Source: Nymphaea colorata (Eukaryota; Streptophyta; Magnoliopsida; Nymphaeales; Nymphaeaceae). Taken from it: a stretch of DNA of 64,000 bases. Positions 62,101 through 64,000 of the stretch are shown in pieces. The position numbers and the translations under genes are program-made. The notes under the pieces are model-generated. The model saw only the letters and a list, made by a program, of their open reading frames with translations. It did not search any database and was not told the origin of the DNA. Each line of letters begins with the position of its first letter. The stretch's first letter is position 1. The DNA lies in the NCBI RefSeq assembly GCF_008831285.2, contig NC_045143.1, positions 6,209,503-6,273,502 on the forward strand, given 5' to 3'.

Positions 62101-62823
62101 TGACATTTCAGTCCTACATGTAATACTAGATGATGTTCTGATAAGTTGACATGGAAAAGATGATTCAGTTGACTTTTAGTTTTAGGTCTCTCACCCGGTT
62201 CCTCTTCCTTCTCAGCTTTTAATGCTGGAGGAATTTTATTTGCCGCATCTTGTAAAACATGATGGGTCTCACTCCATGAAACCAATATGCCTGGGAACTG
62301 ACTTCAATATTCATGTTTACTAAAAGCTTACCTCTTATTACAGATTGATTCCAGATTCAGAGCTCACAGCTCCAAAGGAGAAGAAACTTACAGGCAGGCA
62401 ATGGTTTGAAAGTGGAAAACACACCATGGTATGTCTTCCTCAATCATGGGAGTGATTCTTTTCTTTTGAATTTTGATGCTGTTTTTCTTTTCTTCTTTTT
62501 GTTGCTGTTATTTTCAAGTAGTTAGCTGTAATTAGATAATATATGATCCACATTTATGATTGAATACAGAAAGCAGCTGCATCTGCTGAAGTCTCAGAGG
62601 AAGAAGAAGATGAAGATATTGAATTTGATGATGATGATTTTGAAGGTGGACTTCTTGTTTCTCCTCGAACTCGATTTCCTATTGTTAGACTGTCTTATCT
62701 ACTTTCTAGCTATATGTGCATTTTAACAGCATTCTTATATCTGCAGATGATGATGAAGAAGACATGCTTGAGCATTATCTCTCAGAGAAGGCAGAGATAG
62801 CACCACAGGGCTCTAGAAAATAA
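56129..62823 (+). CDS. RWD-domain protein, RWDD1/GIR2-like
   Basis: Eleven exons: 56129-56135, 57301-57366, 57513-57580, 58004-58037, 58820-58889, 59187-59244, 60402-60530, 61630-61721, 62344-62428, 62570-62645 and 62747-62823, giving 253 residues. It starts MADYEQEQEMEIEALQAIL and has the RWD fold blocks: the EIEAL-AI helix, ITLVPH, RLALVFSHTSKYPDEPPLLKV with its YPxxPP turn, then LQEKLEQEASENLGMAMVYTL and AKEWL. C-terminal to it are ETFMAWRDRFEAELALERAK and LTGRQWFESGKHTM, the DRG-binding (DFRP2-like) part of RWDD1/Gir2, then an acidic tail (EEEEDEDIEFDDDDFEDDDEED). In yeast and animals these proteins bind the GTPase DRG2/Rbg2 and Gcn1, linking to translation control. The first coding exon is only 7 nt. 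Introns are long; intron 7 carries an old LTR-element fragment. Confidence 0.94.
61085..61480 (+). mobile_element. Fossil LTR-retrotransposon fragment
   Basis: In intron 7 of the RWD gene. Two related stretches begin CTTATAAGGGGG (about 61090 and 61349) and look like the end portions of long terminal repeats. After the first, TTGGTATCAGAGC (about 61219-61231) matches the primer-binding site complementary to initiator tRNA-Met used by many plant LTR elements. No gag or pol coding is recognisable. It is a broken, old fragment; copia or gypsy cannot be told apart. Confidence 0.55.
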
Positions 62824-64000
62824 ATCAGGTCGGACAGTTAATGTTGGAGAAAAAAGCAAAGAGGATCTATTCATGCTCAGGCTTGCTGAAGAGGGCCAAA
62901 GTATTTTTTCATGTGTAGTTATAAAAGTTCCTACCATATTTTACCATTTTTGAAAATGATAGAACTTTCCTCTAGGCTCTTTATCTAAGACATGCACATC
63001 CGAGGACTGTTGGAGCATATTGGCGGCATGTCAGTTGTTGGATAGGACTATATGACAGGAATTGCACGTGCAGTGCACTTTAGTGGCATGTCAATTGTCG
63101 GATAAAGTAGTATCATAGGGGTTGCACTTGTATTAACTTTCCCTGATTGGAAGAGATGCAGTTTTGTTAAACCTATTTGAGTTCCACACCATACAAAGAG
63201 AAGGATGAAAAGCAGCTTGCTCCACTTCAAGGGCCAAAGTACAAACAAGGTTCTTTATTTAAACTTCCTGGCCACGACATGAAAGTAAAGAAACTTGGAG
63301 AGGCAAGTGTAGCACAATTCTTGGTGAAAAATAATCACTGTTTCAACTTAAAACATCAAATCCATCCTTTTTCTTTTTTGCCCCTGAATTGTATTGGGTA
63401 CTCTTTTTTTTTTCTTGAGAAAAGGGAAATGATGTTAAACACTTTTAGAAAGAGCAGAGATTAGATGAGTCATGACCCAGTATTATACTTTATAGATGTA
63501 AAACTATAGGAAGATTACATATTTCTTGGTTGGTGTACATCGCGAAGCCTGCCAGAGGCATATGTATGATATCTATATCTATGATAATCCTGTATTATAT
63601 CCCTACACGATAATGGTCACCGATAATGGGAAGTTCCTGAAATGAGTTTCCATCTCCACCCCCACCCCACCCCCCTCCAAGTTTAGACATGTTCAAGAAG
63701 TACTGAGATCAATGAAAGTTTGTGGTTGGCCTTTAAAGGTCCTATGCTGTCAACACATGCAAAACAACATGAAGAGAGAAACCACGCGATCTTAAAGATC
63801 TAATCAAATTAGGAAGATGATGTTTAATTTTTGAACAACATTTTATTGCACAATAAATGCCGTGATAAGATGACGAGGGAGAGATGGTCCTAAGACGACA
63901 AGCAAGTTTTTTCTACAATCTCATGTCATCACAGATTAATCAAGTACGCCCATGTCCTTGTGAGGAACGAGAAGCTGTTGACTGCATGTTCCGGAGCAGG
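62824..64000. other. 3' flank of the RWD gene and spacer
   Basis: Trailer sequence followed by AT-rich spacer to the window edge. A near-repeat of about 70 bases (GGCATGTCA-TTG-GGATA ... GGGTTGCAC) starts near 63025 and 63085. No further gene is supported. Confidence 0.6.

Overview
The window is nuclear DNA of a flowering plant. Spliced GT-AG genes with AT-rich introns are separated by 1-4 kb of AT-rich spacer, and the encoded proteins are typical plant orthologues: a DYW-type PPR protein, a DUF3531 plastid protein and a plant anoctamin. The species cannot be fixed from sequence alone. Exon structures were read by eye and every listed coding junction keeps frame. Orthologue names and comparisons come from memory, not from a search.

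Layout. 67-15423 (-): a PQQL-type M16 metallopeptidase whose 3' exons run off the left edge; its 5.5 kb ninth intron is full of short DNA transposons. 18388-21934 (+): DUF3531 protein. 25484-26092 (-): intronless ESCRT-III protein CHMP1. 27514-27790: 42-bp minisatellite. 29491-36535 (+): 16-exon anoctamin/TMEM16 protein. 40438-40650 (-): small unrecognised gene. 42042-42359: hAT-like MITE. 44683-47021 (+): ribosomal protein eL28, with a candidate box C/D snoRNA in its last intron. 48639-50771 (+): intronless 710-residue PLS-DYW PPR protein. 52161-54761 (-): ribosomal protein uS2/RPSA. 56129-62823 (+): RWD-domain protein (RWDD1/GIR2-like). The rest is flanking sequence with no convincing gene.

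The genes form no pathway or operon; this is ordinary gene-space. The two ribosomal protein genes both carry telo-box motifs upstream, the usual mark of co-regulated translation genes.

The most unusual structure is in the peptidase intron. Two hAT-like families can be delimited by terminal repeats and 8-bp target duplications. One family starts CAATGTTATC and is rich in CGATACG; the other starts CTATGTTGTCAAGG and is rich in CCTAGGCG. A second-family copy sits inside another second-family copy, which sits inside a first-family copy. A possible fourth, Mutator-like element lies inside the middle layer. One first-family copy has a 91-bp-arm hairpin and a remnant BED zinc-finger exon, and a further copy is in the anoctamin intron. 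I found no clearly new biochemical system.
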